A stretch of DNA of 64,000 bases from Mizugakiibacter sp. (GCA_003233305.1 QILI01000133.1:39861-103860); one strand, 5' to 3'; shown: positions 6,793 through 15,806, counted from the stretch's first letter. The notes: generated by a model not told the origin, from the sequence alone. Program-made: numbers and translations.

Positions 6793-9642
6793 ATGAACAT
6801 TCGCCGCCAACTCATCTGGATGATTGTCGCTGCGGCGCTGATTGCCGTAGTTACGGTGGGTTTTGCCGCATGGCGCGAGTACGTTGTACTACGTGCAGGC
6901 ACCCAAAAAACAGTTACCCGTGCCGTCCGTGCGGTAGATCTGAATTACGCTAATAACCTGCGTCGACTCCAGGTTTGGTCGGTACACCTCGCCACAATGC
7001 CCGCCGTGTACAAAGGAACACCCGGGCATTGCGCCGCTGTGCTGGCCAGTGTGGTGGAACTCGATCCGCTGGTGACCGGGGTCGCGGTGGTGGGACGATA
7101 CGACCGCAAGCGGTGCAGCTCAGGTACGCTCGTACGGGTTGCGGGTGCTACGTCTTTGCCTTTACCGCGACGAGAGCACAACGCGTTCCCCCCCCGGTTG
7201 CTGAATGTTTCCCTGCCGGACGGAGGGCGCCTCCTCGTTGATGGGCGTCCTGGGCGATCGGCATGGCAGGCCGCTCAGGATCTCTTGCCACGTGGCTCAA
7301 GCCTTATCGTGGTGGGGCCAAAGGGGCGTATTCGGGCCCGCTGGCCGAATATCCCCCTGGTGGTGGGCAAGCCGCTGCCACCATCGCTGACTGCGCTCTG
7401 GGTACAGCGGCAGACACCTGGTCCTCACTCACTTACTACCACGGGAGTGGATGGCGTACGCCGTCTGTATGTGAACAACGCTCTACAGCTCGATACGGGA
7501 TCGATCACCGACTTACTCGTAGGGGTTCCCGAGGCTCATTTACTGGCGTCGGTACGCGACATCTTGCTTGAAACCATGGCTCTTGGATTGACGATTGTGG
7601 TGGTGTTACTGGCCGTTTTTGTCCTGGTGGGACACTTTTGGGTGGGTCGCCCGGTGCGGGAACTGCTTGATTGCATAGAACGATTCAGTTCTGGCGATGA
7701 AACGGCGCGCAGTGCGCTCGGTAGCCGTCGCGACGAGTTTGGTGCACTTGCCCGAGGCTTCAACCGATTGGCAGAGCGCGTAAATCACAGCCATCAGGTG
7801 TTTAGCGAACAACTCGAACAAACCGAGCGGCTGAACCGCGCCTACCATATGCTGAGTGGTATCAATCAGGCACTCTTGCGTATGCGTGACCGGGCCAGTT
7901 TCTTACAGCTGGCCTGCCGCATTGCCGTCAAGCAGGGTGGGCTGCGTATGGCCTGGATCGGTGAGGTGGAACCCGCTACCGGACGGGTGCGAGTCGTGGG
8001 CCAAGCGGGTCCGGGTCGCGAGATGATCGAGGGTTTGAGCATCTCGACCGATGGCACCCTCCCCGAGGGACGCGGTACCGTCGGTCCGGCTCTACGCTCA
8101 AGGCTTCCGCAGGTGGTACAGGATATTGCGACCGATCCACGGATGGAACCCTGGCGAGAGGCGCTTCTCGATCTGGGCTGCGGGGCAACCCTGACTTTCC
8201 CTCTGATCTATGGCGAGCAGGTCTTCGGTAATTTGACCTTGTATGCGACCACCGCAAATACCTTCGATGAGACATTGCTGGACGTGTACCACGAGTTAGC
8301 CGGTGATATTGCCTTTGGAATACATTTTCTGCTGATCGAGGGCCAGCGTGACTGGTTGTTAGACCACGATGCGGCGACAAATCTGGCTAACTATCACCGG
8401 TTTTTCCAATGGTTCACCGATGTAACCACCACACTTACTGCGGGAGAGAATCTCGTGGTAGGGGTACTTCAGGTGGATCAGTTAGCTGAGTTGCGCACTC
8501 GGCATGGCCGTGAAGCCGTCGATACCCTGCGGCGGGTGGTCGGCGCTCGTCTTGCCGAACGACTGGATGTCGATGACCTGCTTGCCGTGTTGAGTGAGGA
8601 TGATTTTCTCATTGCCTGGTACCTTCAACCTGAGCAGGATATTACCGTCTCCGCTCTGGATCTGCTCTCGGTGTCTCCCCTTGAGTTGTCGGTTGCGGGC
8701 GAGCCTGTTCGCCTGACTATGCGCCTGGGTATCGAGCCATTGAGCCCCGAGCTTGATGTCAGAACCTTGATCCGGCACGCCACCCTTGCCGTGGGCTCGC
8801 TGAAATCAGTGGATGACCGTCGACTGGCCTTTTATTCGGCCAGGCTTGAGACACAGGAAAAATATCGTTTTGAGCTCTTGCGGGCCTTGGAGCGGGCGAA
8901 TTTCGACGAGGAGTTGCGCCTGGTGTACCAACCGCATATCGATCTGACAAATGGGCGGGTACTCGGTGCAGAGGTTCTGCTGCGGTGGAGAAGCCCGATA
9001 CTCGGTGAGGTGTTGCCGGGGGAGTTCATCCCGGCGGCTGAGCAGTCCGGACAAATCCGCCGTATTAGTCAATGGGTCCTGGGAACGACGTTTGCGCAGT
9101 TAAACGCCTGGCAGCTGGCACAGGTCGAGCCGGGTGTGATCTCGATCAATTTGTCCGCCCAGGATTGTGCCGATACCAAATTAGTCGATTTGATACGCGT
9201 ACAACTGGACCAATTGGGGCTGGATCCACACCGGACCGGGATTGCTGTGGAACTCACTGAAACGGATGCAGTCACAGATTTGAAAAATACTGCGGGTGTA
9301 TTGAAAGCACTCAAAGCACTTGGATTTTTACTTTATCTCGATGACTTTGGTACCGGGTTTGCTACCATGAGCCATCTGGTGGACCTACCGCTGGATGCCA
9401 TCAAGATCGACCTCAGCTTTGTCCAGACAATGTTAGAGAAGTCCGCAGCGCACAGCGTGACCGAAGCCTCGATCGCCCTCGGACACGGGCTTGGACTTCA
9501 GTTGATCGCAGAAGGAGTGGAAACCGAGGCCCAGCTTGAGGCCTTGAGGACACTCGGTTGTGATGCGGCTCAGGGCTATTTCATCAGTAAACCGCTGGAG
9601 GTAGCAGCGTTCGAGGCGTGGCTATTAAACCAACGTCACTAG
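6793..9642 (+). CDS. Membrane-bound sensor with HAMP, GAF, degenerate GGDEF and EAL domains
   Basis: Likely cyclic-di-GMP phosphodiesterase of 949 residues. Order: a transmembrane helix (about 8-28); a periplasmic sensor region to about 255; a second helix (about 260-285); HAMP (about 285-340); GAF (about 370-530); a GGDEF-type fold with the catalytic signature replaced by SEDDF (about 600); then EAL (about 695-945). The EAL domain has GAEVLLRW in place of EALLRW, INLSAQ, ELTETD, LDDFGTG, KID and AEGVET, so metal ligands and catalytic residues look intact. Diguanylate cyclase activity is unlikely. The ATG at 6793 starts at MNIRRQLIWM; upstream in-frame codons add no domain. Transcribed alone, with a structured leader. 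Confidence 0.9.
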   Translation: MNIRRQLIWMIVAAALIAVVTVGFAAWREYVVLRAGTQKTVTRAVRAVDLNYANNLRRLQVWSVHLATMPAVYKGTPGHCAAVLASVVELDPLVTGVAVVGRYDRKRCSSGTLVRVAGATSLPLPRREHNAFPPRLLNVSLPDGGRLLVDGRPGRSAWQAAQDLLPRGSSLIVVGPKGRIRARWPNIPLVVGKPLPPSLTALWVQRQTPGPHSLTTTGVDGVRRLYVNNALQLDTGSITDLLVGVPEAHLLASVRDILLETMALGLTIVVVLLAVFVLVGHFWVGRPVRELLDCIERFSSGDETARSALGSRRDEFGALARGFNRLAERVNHSHQVFSEQLEQTERLNRAYHMLSGINQALLRMRDRASFLQLACRIAVKQGGLRMAWIGEVEPATGRVRVVGQAGPGREMIEGLSISTDGTLPEGRGTVGPALRSRLPQVVQDIATDPRMEPWREALLDLGCGATLTFPLIYGEQVFGNLTLYATTANTFDETLLDVYHELAGDIAFGIHFLLIEGQRDWLLDHDAATNLANYHRFFQWFTDVTTTLTAGENLVVGVLQVDQLAELRTRHGREAVDTLRRVVGARLAERLDVDDLLAVLSEDDFLIAWYLQPEQDITVSALDLLSVSPLELSVAGEPVRLTMRLGIEPLSPELDVRTLIRHATLAVGSLKSVDDRRLAFYSARLETQEKYRFELLRALERANFDEELRLVYQPHIDLTNGRVLGAEVLLRWRSPILGEVLPGEFIPAAEQSGQIRRISQWVLGTTFAQLNAWQLAQVEPGVISINLSAQDCADTKLVDLIRVQLDQLGLDPHRTGIAVELTETDAVTDLKNTAGVLKALKALGFLLYLDDFGTGFATMSHLVDLPLDAIKIDLSFVQTMLEKSAAHSVTEASIALGHGLGLQLIAEGVETEAQLEALRTLGCDAAQGYFISKPLEVAAFEAWLLNQRH

Positions 9643-9655
9643 ACAAATAATAAGG

Positions 9656-9681
9656 CGGGGTCAGTTCTCGTATTGTAACAT
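9656..9681 (+). repeat. Left inverted end of the RAYT element
   Basis: 26 bp, perfectly complementary to 10540-10565. It contains the transposase stop codon (9661-9663 on the minus strand). Its inner part includes GTATTGTAACA. Confidence 0.9.
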
Positions 9682-10512
9682 TCGCCCTCGGATAATCCGG
9701 CCCACTGTCGCCAGGTGCAGGCCATAATATTCAGCAATTTCGCGGTAACTGTATGCACCAGTAGCATAAACGGCATAAATCGCATCATTGCGTCCATCGC
9801 ATTTGGCGGCAATCTCTGCAATTCCGAGGGCAGGTGCTCTGCGTTGTGCGTGCGGTATGCTTAACTCGTCGCCTTCTATACCCAACTCGTGTTGTACTCG
9901 TTTAACAAATTTCTCATCACCAAGGTAGATTTGTTGCTGCAACGCGTTCCAGATAGTTGTGCTTTTGATTCCTTGGTTCACAAACTCGCTGTAATGCTGC
10001 TGGGCGGCACTGCGACCTTCGGCGAACAGTGCCAGAATTCCGTCTGTCGCTAGCCAGGCCGGGGCAGGTGTTTTCCCAGTCATGGCGCAATAGCTGCTCC
10101 ACGGCCAATCTTCCGGCTGCCTGACCAGGTCGGTACGAACGGGGTTCAATACAACATAGCGGCTTAGCTCTAGCAAGTAGGGTTCTTTGTCGACAAGGAT
10201 CCCTTTGAAACGGCCTTGGAACAGGTGGCCAGTTCGCGTGTGCCGCCGGTTGGTTGCCTGAGTATAGACACCATTGAGGTGTCGCATGCCTTTAGAGAGA
10301 TTTCCATCCGGCGTTTCCACCAGCAGGTGGTAATGGTTGGTCATCAAACAATAGGCGTGGCATAGCCAATTGAATCGCTCAACGACCTCCGCCAGTATAT
10401 GCAGAAATATCAATCGATCTTTGTCATCTGCGAAAATCGCTTCGCACCGATCACCTCGTGAGGTTACGTGATAAAGGGCGCCAGAAAATTCAATACGAAG
10501 AGGTCTTGCCAT
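9661..10512 (-). CDS. REP-associated tyrosine transposase (Y1/HUH, IS200-like)
   Basis: 283 residues. The N-terminal domain (about 1-130) is a Y1 transposase beginning MARPLRIEFSGALYHVTSRGDR, with the metal-binding HxH as MTNHYHLLVETP (about 58-69) and a later Tyr in LELSRYVVLNPVR as likely nucleophile. The C-terminus carries a helix-turn-helix (SYREIAEYYGLHLATVGRII), as in RAYT proteins with a DnaA-C-like tail. Proteins of this kind bind and cleave single-stranded DNA at REP-type hairpins. The frame is intact. The gene is flanked by perfect inverted repeats, so here it looks self-mobilising rather than only domesticated. Confidence 0.9.
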   Translation of the reverse strand: MARPLRIEFSGALYHVTSRGDRCEAIFADDKDRLIFLHILAEVVERFNWLCHAYCLMTNHYHLLVETPDGNLSKGMRHLNGVYTQATNRRHTRTGHLFQGRFKGILVDKEPYLLELSRYVVLNPVRTDLVRQPEDWPWSSYCAMTGKTPAPAWLATDGILALFAEGRSAAQQHYSEFVNQGIKSTTIWNALQQQIYLGDEKFVKRVQHELGIEGDELSIPHAQRRAPALGIAEIAAKCDGRNDAIYAVYATGAYSYREIAEYYGLHLATVGRIIRGRMLQYEN

Positions 10513-10539
10513 GGGTCTTAGGCTACATCGACTGTAAGG

Positions 10540-10565
10540 ATGTTACAATACGAGAACTGACCCCG
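10540..10565 (+). repeat. Right inverted end of the RAYT element
   Basis: 26 bp, perfectly complementary to 9656-9681. It includes TACAAT at 10544-10549, a passable outward -10 towards kdsB, though no good -35 is seen. Confidence 0.9.
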
Positions 10566-10576
10566 TTCCCTCTACG

Positions 10577-11353
10577 ATGAATCGATTTGCCGAGCCCTTT
10601 GCCGTAGTTATCCCCGCACGCTATGCCTCCAGCCGCTTGCCGGGTAAGCCTTTGCGTATGCTGGCCGGGGAGCCACTCATACTGCACGTGGTGCGTCGCG
10701 CTCAGATTTCTGGTGCTGACAAGGTGGTGGTGGCCACCGATGATGTCCGTATCGAGAAGCTGTTGCAGGCTCATTCTGTAGAAGTGCTGCGGACCCGCTC
10801 AGATCATGCCTCGGGCAGTGATCGTCTAGCTGAGTGCGTTGCCAGGCTGGGTTGGAGGGATGAGCGTATTGTCGTCAATCTGCAGGGTGACGAGCCTTTT
10901 GCACCGCCTTCCGGTATTACCCGGGTAGCTGAAATTCTGGCCCAATCTGATGCACTCATGGCTACTCTGGCTACCCCGATTGAAGACATTGGGCAACTGC
11001 ATGACCGGAATGTGGTCAAACTGGTACAGGATCGGCATGGCTGTGCCTTGTATTTCAGCCGGGCTCCCATTCCCTGGTCTCGTGATGCCTTTGCCGACGT
11101 CCCGACGCAGTTGCCGGATCACACCCTTTTTCTGCGGCATATCGGCATCTATGCCTATCGCGTGGGTTTCCTTAAGAAATTTAGTCAATTACCAAGAACG
11201 CCTCTGGAGCAGGCTGAATCCCTTGAACAACTTCGGGCGCTGGAGCATGGCTATTCGATAGTTGTGGATCTTGCCCCGGAGGCTTTTCCTGCTGGTATCG
11301 ATACGATTGAGGATTTACAGCGGGCTGAAGTGTTGCTGAGTAGTATGGGATGA
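10577..11353 (+). CDS. kdsB: 3-deoxy-manno-octulosonate cytidylyltransferase
   Basis: Activates Kdo to CMP-Kdo for lipopolysaccharide inner core synthesis in the cytoplasm. 258 residues against about 248 in E. coli. Visible motifs are AVVIPARYASSRLPGKPL (nucleotide-binding loop, residues 9-26), VVVATDD and VNLQGDEPF. The ATG at 10577 gives the family start, but no Shine-Dalgarno is seen: the upstream sequence is the end of the RAYT element, so its native leader may have been displaced. The next gene starts 77 bp downstream. Confidence 0.96.
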   Translation: MNRFAEPFAVVIPARYASSRLPGKPLRMLAGEPLILHVVRRAQISGADKVVVATDDVRIEKLLQAHSVEVLRTRSDHASGSDRLAECVARLGWRDERIVVNLQGDEPFAPPSGITRVAEILAQSDALMATLATPIEDIGQLHDRNVVKLVQDRHGCALYFSRAPIPWSRDAFADVPTQLPDHTLFLRHIGIYAYRVGFLKKFSQLPRTPLEQAESLEQLRALEHGYSIVVDLAPEAFPAGIDTIEDLQRAEVLLSSMG

Positions 11354-11430
11354 TGTCCATGAGCAGGATGAATCCATCCTCGGCAGTTTAGTTTGCAGCT
11401 GCCATGTGTGCCTAGACCGGAGGAACCGTC

Positions 11431-12861
11431 ATGCAGGAGGGAACCCGAGCATTTTCTGAAGCCCTGGACTGGGTTAATACTGATGACTCGGTGCGACTTG
11501 AATCGTTTCGGGGCAAAGTGGTGCTGTTGTGGTTCTGGACTTACGACAACATCCATTGCTTGAACATGCTGCCAACTTTGCAGAAGATTGCCTCCAGTCG
11601 TGCCGATGGGGTCGCTTTGCTGGGCTTGCATGTACCGAAATATGCTCGCCAGAGGCATGCCTCTGCCGTGGCCTGTGCTGTACGCCGACTTGATATCCGC
11701 TTCCCGGTGGCCAGTGATCCAGGTTGGCAGACATGGCAGGATTACGGCATATCTGCATGGCCTAGTTTGGTGGTTCTCGATTGCACCGGTCATCGGGTCC
11801 GTACGCTGAGTGGAGAGCGCATCATTGATGGCCTGGAACAACTCGTCGATGGGTTGCTTGAGGAAGCTGTGGCCCGGGATCAGCGCAACTATTTATCGCT
11901 TCCGTCCATCCGCTTTAGCCGGATTCCTGACACCCAGCTGCGATTTCCGACTGCCGTCGCCTTGACTGCGAAGTATGTTTACATTTGCGATAGCGCTCAC
12001 CATCGGGTGATTGAATGTGATCGGCAAGGTCGAGTGCTTCGCCAGTTTGGTGCGGGCACCAGTGGTTACTGGGATGGGTGCTTGAATGATGCAGGTTTTT
12101 CCTCTCCTCAGTCGTTGGCACTTTCGCGCAACGCTTTGTATGTAGCCGATACCGGCAATCATGCCGTACGTTGCATTCATTTACAGAATGGACAGGTCGA
12201 CACCGTGCTCGGCAATGGGCAGGTAGGATACGATGCCCCTGCAACGCCGGGTACAGGCTTGTCGGTAAGTGCTCCGGTTGGCCTGTTTCTCGATGGTACG
12301 CGACTCTATGTGGCCCTGGCCGGGCAGCACCAGATATGGCGCATTGATCTGGCCAATGCCCGGGTTGAGACGTTGGCAGGTAGCGGTCGCAATGAATTTT
12401 CTGATGGCAAGGGTGCCGTGGCGGGCCTGGTTCAGCCTGCTGCGCTGGCCGCTCTTCCCGGACGTCTGTTACTCGCCGATGCTGGGGGGAATGCCATACG
12501 TACAGTGCGCATGCAAGATGGTAGAGTCGAAACCCTGATTGGGGAGGGTCCTTTTATCGATCCTGATACAGATCCAGCAAGCCGGGGGTGTCAGCTAATG
12601 CATCCGCTTGGCCTGGTGGTTGATCGCAACGGTAGGATTTATATTTCCGACACACTGGGCTGGCGTTTATGTGTGCTGAATCTACCCAAGGGGGGCCAGC
12701 TGGTCAGTGGCAAGCCAGTGAATGTAGAACGCCAACTTCGCGAGCCGACCGGTCTGGCTTTGGAAGGGCGCCAGCTCTGGGTCTGTGAACGCAATGCTCA
12801 TGCCGTGATCAAGGTGAACCTGGACAGTGGTGGCATCGAGTCTTTTCCTGTTGTCGAATGA
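11431..12861 (+). CDS. NHLRC2-like protein: thioredoxin-like domain plus NHL beta-propeller
   Basis: 476 residues. The N-terminal part (about 1-150) is a thioredoxin-like fold: SFRGKVVLLWFWTYDNIHCLNMLPTL, then a cis-proline-type segment ISAWPSLVVLD. The rest (about 165-470) is an NHL propeller, with repeated blades such as LYVADTGNHAVRCI, LLLADAGGNAIRTV and IYISDTLGWRLCVL. This is the NHLRC2 architecture. In that family the active site is usually CCINC; here it reads DNIHC, leaving one cysteine, so thiol redox chemistry is doubtful. No signal peptide is visible, so cytoplasmic. GGAGGA just upstream supports the ATG at 11431. Confidence 0.85.
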   Translation: MQEGTRAFSEALDWVNTDDSVRLESFRGKVVLLWFWTYDNIHCLNMLPTLQKIASSRADGVALLGLHVPKYARQRHASAVACAVRRLDIRFPVASDPGWQTWQDYGISAWPSLVVLDCTGHRVRTLSGERIIDGLEQLVDGLLEEAVARDQRNYLSLPSIRFSRIPDTQLRFPTAVALTAKYVYICDSAHHRVIECDRQGRVLRQFGAGTSGYWDGCLNDAGFSSPQSLALSRNALYVADTGNHAVRCIHLQNGQVDTVLGNGQVGYDAPATPGTGLSVSAPVGLFLDGTRLYVALAGQHQIWRIDLANARVETLAGSGRNEFSDGKGAVAGLVQPAALAALPGRLLLADAGGNAIRTVRMQDGRVETLIGEGPFIDPDTDPASRGCQLMHPLGLVVDRNGRIYISDTLGWRLCVLNLPKGGQLVSGKPVNVERQLREPTGLALEGRQLWVCERNAHAVIKVNLDSGGIESFPVVE

Positions 12862-12984
12862 TGGATACCTCGAAAAACTTACCGGGTTATCCGATTATTG
12901 TGTTGTGTCCTCGCATACTTCTAACCTATCTACCGACATGTTTCGGAGATTTGCTCTGGGGTGTCTTGATGTATCGGTATCTGC

Positions 12985-14808
12985 ATGAACATCCCAGTTG
13001 GCTTTGACGGCAAGGCCTATGCCGGGGCTCTGACCACCGCACCGGGTGTGTATCGTATGTACGATATCGGGGATGGTCTGCTGTATGTCGGTAAAGCAGG
13101 CAATCTAAAAAAGCGCGTATCGAGTTACTTCCTGCGTCCTCCTGTACAACCGCGGATCGCGACGTTGGTGGCACAGATACGGCGCATGGAAATTACCGTT
13201 ACCCGTACTGAAAGCGAAGCGCTGTTGCTTGAAGCACAACTAATCAAGCAGCTCAAACCCCGGTACAACATCCTACTTCGGGATGATAAAAGTTATCCGT
13301 ATCTGTATCTCTCCACGCAGGACACCTTTCCACGCATGGCTTTTCACCGTGGGGCACGTTCCCGGCAGGGCCGTTTCTTTGGACCGTATCCCAGCACCCA
13401 TGCCGTACGCGAGAGCCTTAATTGGTTACAGAAACTTTTCAAGTTACGGTCGTGTGAGGATAGTGTGTTTCGCAATCGCCGTCGGCCCTGTCTGCAATAC
13501 CAGATTGGTCGCTGCTCGGCGCCATGTGTGGGCTATATCAGTGCCCAGGACTATCGACGCCATGTAGGGTATGTCGAAATGTTTCTAGAAGGTCGTAGCG
13601 ATGCGATCGTGAATGATCTCGGCACCGCCATGGAGCGTGCCAGTCAACATCTGGAATTCGAATCTGCGGCCATCCTGCGCGATCAGATCCAGGCGCTGCG
13701 CAGTTTGCAAAGTCGCAACTATGTAAACGGGGCGAGCGTGGACATGGATGTTATCGCGGCCCGGATCGAAGGCGATGTGGCTTGCGTGAGTGTGTTGTTT
13801 TTCCGCAACGGACTGGCTCTTGGGTCACGCGATTTCTTTCCGAGAATCGGCTCTTCGGAGCGCATTGGAACCCTGTTGGCACAATTTATTGCACAGTATT
13901 ACACCGAGCGTATTCCTCCTACCGAACTGATTCTTAACCATCCTCCAGACGACGCAGTCATTCTTGCCGAAGCATTGAGCACTCGAGCACCCACAAGGGT
14001 CGAATTGAAATCCAGAGTACGCGGTGAACGCTCCCGGTTTCTGGAACTGGCTGATCGCAATGTGGAAGCGGCGTTGGTAACGCGACTGGCCAGTAGACAG
14101 ACTCGCGAAAGTCGATTTATCGATCTCACCCGCTTACTGGATCTGCACACCTCACCCGAACGTATCGAATGTTTCGATATCAGCCATACTCAGGGCGAAG
14201 CGACCGTAGCCTCATGTGTGGTGTATGGGAAGGATGGTCCGGAAACCAGTAATTACCGCCGTTTCAATATCCGCGGCATTGTCCCGGGTGATGACTACGC
14301 GGCTATGGAGCAGGCGTTGCACAGACGTTTTCGGCACGCCGCTGAAGGAGGACAATGGCATATCCCTGATCTGCTGTTGATTGATGGAGGCCGGGGCCAG
14401 GTCGCTCGGGCCCGCAAGGTTCTTGCTGAGTGGGGGTTAGAGAGAATTCCCATGCTAGGTGTGGCTAAAGGTCCAGGGAGGCGTTCCGGTGAAGAGCAGC
14501 TGGTGTTGGATGATGGCTGCCGGGTATTGCATCCGGGGCCGTTATCACCAGCCTTGCAATTGATTGATGCAGTCCGTGATGAAGCCCACCGCTTTGCTAT
14601 CGGAGGGCATCGACGTAAGCGTCAATCGGTGCGTAACAAGAGTCCGTTGGAGACCATCCCCGGTATCGGGCCCAAACGGCGCCAGCAGTTGCTGCGTGCT
14701 TTTGGCGGCATGGTTGGGCTGGAGGCTGCCGGGGTTGAGGAAATTGCCCGGGTATACGGTATTCATCTGGAGTTGGCCAAACGTATCTATACGACGTTGC
14801 ATGGCTGA
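12985..14808 (+). CDS. uvrC: Excinuclease ABC subunit C
   Basis: Makes both incisions in nucleotide excision repair with UvrB. 607 residues, normal for the family. The N-terminal GIY-YIG nuclease reads GVYRMYDIGDGLLYVGKAGN (about 21-40). A cysteine-rich region follows (CLQYQIGRCSAPCVGY), then a UVR motif for UvrB contact (about 200-235). The RNase H-like nuclease has ECFDISHTQG and LLLIDGGRGQ. Paired helix-hairpin-helix motifs (IPGIGPKRRQQLLRAFGG) end the protein. It is directly followed by pgsA, as in many gammaproteobacteria. Confidence 0.97.
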   Translation: MNIPVGFDGKAYAGALTTAPGVYRMYDIGDGLLYVGKAGNLKKRVSSYFLRPPVQPRIATLVAQIRRMEITVTRTESEALLLEAQLIKQLKPRYNILLRDDKSYPYLYLSTQDTFPRMAFHRGARSRQGRFFGPYPSTHAVRESLNWLQKLFKLRSCEDSVFRNRRRPCLQYQIGRCSAPCVGYISAQDYRRHVGYVEMFLEGRSDAIVNDLGTAMERASQHLEFESAAILRDQIQALRSLQSRNYVNGASVDMDVIAARIEGDVACVSVLFFRNGLALGSRDFFPRIGSSERIGTLLAQFIAQYYTERIPPTELILNHPPDDAVILAEALSTRAPTRVELKSRVRGERSRFLELADRNVEAALVTRLASRQTRESRFIDLTRLLDLHTSPERIECFDISHTQGEATVASCVVYGKDGPETSNYRRFNIRGIVPGDDYAAMEQALHRRFRHAAEGGQWHIPDLLLIDGGRGQVARARKVLAEWGLERIPMLGVAKGPGRRSGEEQLVLDDGCRVLHPGPLSPALQLIDAVRDEAHRFAIGGHRRKRQSVRNKSPLETIPGIGPKRRQQLLRAFGGMVGLEAAGVEEIARVYGIHLELAKRIYTTLHG

Positions 14809-14860
14809 CGATCCTGGAACATCGTGTCACACTGCGCTCTGTAGCTCTGCTCGGATCCCT

Positions 14861-15451
14861 ATGCGTATCAACCTGCCAACCTGGCTGACTCTGTTCCGCA
14901 TCTTTCTACTGCCGGTCATGGTAGTGCTGTTTTATTTGCCGTTTCGATGGGCCAGTTTGGGAGCCGCTGCGATTTTTATACTGGCTGGACTAACTGACTG
15001 GCTGGATGGCTGGTTGGCGCGCCGTTTGGGCCAGGTATCTCCATTCGGAGCCTTCCTCGATCCCGTTGCCGATAAGTTGATGGTCGCTGTAACCTTGTTC
15101 TTGCTGGTTTCCGATCATCCAACGGCACTACTTGCCGTGACCGCTGCAGTCATAGTTGGTCGTGAAATCGTTATCTCGGCATTGCGTGAATGGATGGCCG
15201 GCCAGGGTGAAGGTTCTCGTATAGGTGTACAACTGCTGGGCAAGATCAAGACCGTCGCACAGATCCTGGCCATTCTGGTTCTACTGTTAGAGCACGACGC
15301 GGAGACTTTGCTTTACTATCACATAGGTGAGGCCCTGCTGGTGCTGGCCGCGGTGCTTACACTCTGGTCTGGACTGGTCTATCTGCGGGTCGCATGGCCC
15401 ACGTTACATAACGGATTTCACAAGGATGGCCCGGGTTCTTCAAAAGGCTGA
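14861..15451 (+). CDS. pgsA: CDP-diacylglycerol-glycerol-3-phosphate 3-phosphatidyltransferase
   Basis: Inner-membrane enzyme making phosphatidylglycerol phosphate, the committed step to phosphatidylglycerol and cardiolipin. 196 residues with several transmembrane helices. The CDP-alcohol phosphotransferase signature D-G-x2-A-R-x8-G-x3-D-x3-D is complete in DGWLARRLGQVSPFGAFLD plus PVADK. The ATG at 14861 starts MRINLPTWLTLFR, the family N-terminus; the frame is open far upstream inside uvrC but that is a shadow. It lies 52 bp after uvrC and leads into the tRNA cluster. Confidence 0.96.
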   Translation: MRINLPTWLTLFRIFLLPVMVVLFYLPFRWASLGAAAIFILAGLTDWLDGWLARRLGQVSPFGAFLDPVADKLMVAVTLFLLVSDHPTALLAVTAAVIVGREIVISALREWMAGQGEGSRIGVQLLGKIKTVAQILAILVLLLEHDAETLLYYHIGEALLVLAAVLTLWSGLVYLRVAWPTLHNGFHKDGPGSSKG

Positions 15452-15500
15452 CAGTAGAGAGCAATCACATGCGTATTCATCCCCGGGATGCCATCAGGGC

Positions 15501-15528
15501 TTGACTCAGTGTGGCAAGAACGTAGAAT
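15501..15528 (+). promoter_or_regulatory. Promoter of the tRNA Gly-Cys-Leu cluster
   Basis: The -35 TTGACT (15501-15506) and -10 TAGAAT (15523-15528) are 16 bp apart. They are followed by the GC-rich discriminator GCGC, often seen at stringently controlled stable-RNA promoters. Transcription would begin near 15535, a few bases before tRNA-Gly. Confidence 0.7.
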
Positions 15529-15540
15529 GCGCAGCTTCAT

Positions 15541-15616
15541 GCGGGAATAGCTCAGTTGGTAGAGCGCAACCTTGCCAAGGTTGAGGTCGCGAGTTCGAGC
15601 CTCGTTTCCCGCTCCA
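15541..15616 (+). tRNA. glyW: tRNA-Gly (GCC)
   Basis: A 76-nt cloverleaf with acceptor GCGGGAA/TTCCCGC, D-arm AGCTCAGTTGGTAGAGC, anticodon loop CTTGCCAAG (GCC), T-loop GTTCGAGCC, and an encoded CCA. It is the first of three tRNAs, in the order glycine-cysteine-leucine also known downstream of pgsA in E. coli. Confidence 0.97.
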
Positions 15617-15682
15617 GTTTTCCGACCGGACCTCGGGCTCTTGGGGTCTTGTTTATTAAGGTAGCAAAGGTAAGCTGGGCAA

Positions 15683-15715
15683 GGCATCTGTGCCGTCCTT
15701 TGCAATACAGATGCC
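15683..15715 (+). other. Hairpin in the tRNA-Gly/tRNA-Cys spacer
   Basis: GGCATCTGT (15683-15691) pairs perfectly with ACAGATGCC (15707-15715) around a 15-nt loop. Probably a processing or stability element of the polycistronic precursor. Confidence 0.5.
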
Positions 15716-15726
15716 GTGATGACCGG

Positions 15727-15800
15727 GGCCAGGTGGCAGAGTGGTTATGCAGCGGCCTGCAAAGCCGTGTACGCCGGTTCGATCCCGACCCTGGCCTCCA
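15727..15800 (+). tRNA. cysT: tRNA-Cys (GCA)
   Basis: 74 nt with acceptor GGCCAGG/CCTGGCC, anticodon loop CCTGCAAAG (GCA), T-loop GTTCGATCC, and encoded CCA. The D-arm GGCAGAGTGGTTATGC is typical of bacterial tRNA-Cys. Confidence 0.96.
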
Positions 15801-15806
15801 CAATGG

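Larger units (their letters stand above)
9656..10565 (-). mobile_element. RAYT element: REP-associated tyrosine transposase with 26-bp inverted ends
   Basis: A complete element of about 910 bp. The left end (9656-9681) and right end (10540-10565) are perfect 26-bp inverted copies, with outer bases CGGGGTCAGTTCTCG. The single transposase gene reads on the minus strand and its TGA stop lies inside the left end. The right end stops 11 bp before the kdsB start codon, and the left end begins 13 bp after the EAL gene stop. No target-site duplication is obvious. Intact ends and an intact frame suggest a recent arrival. Confidence 0.85.
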
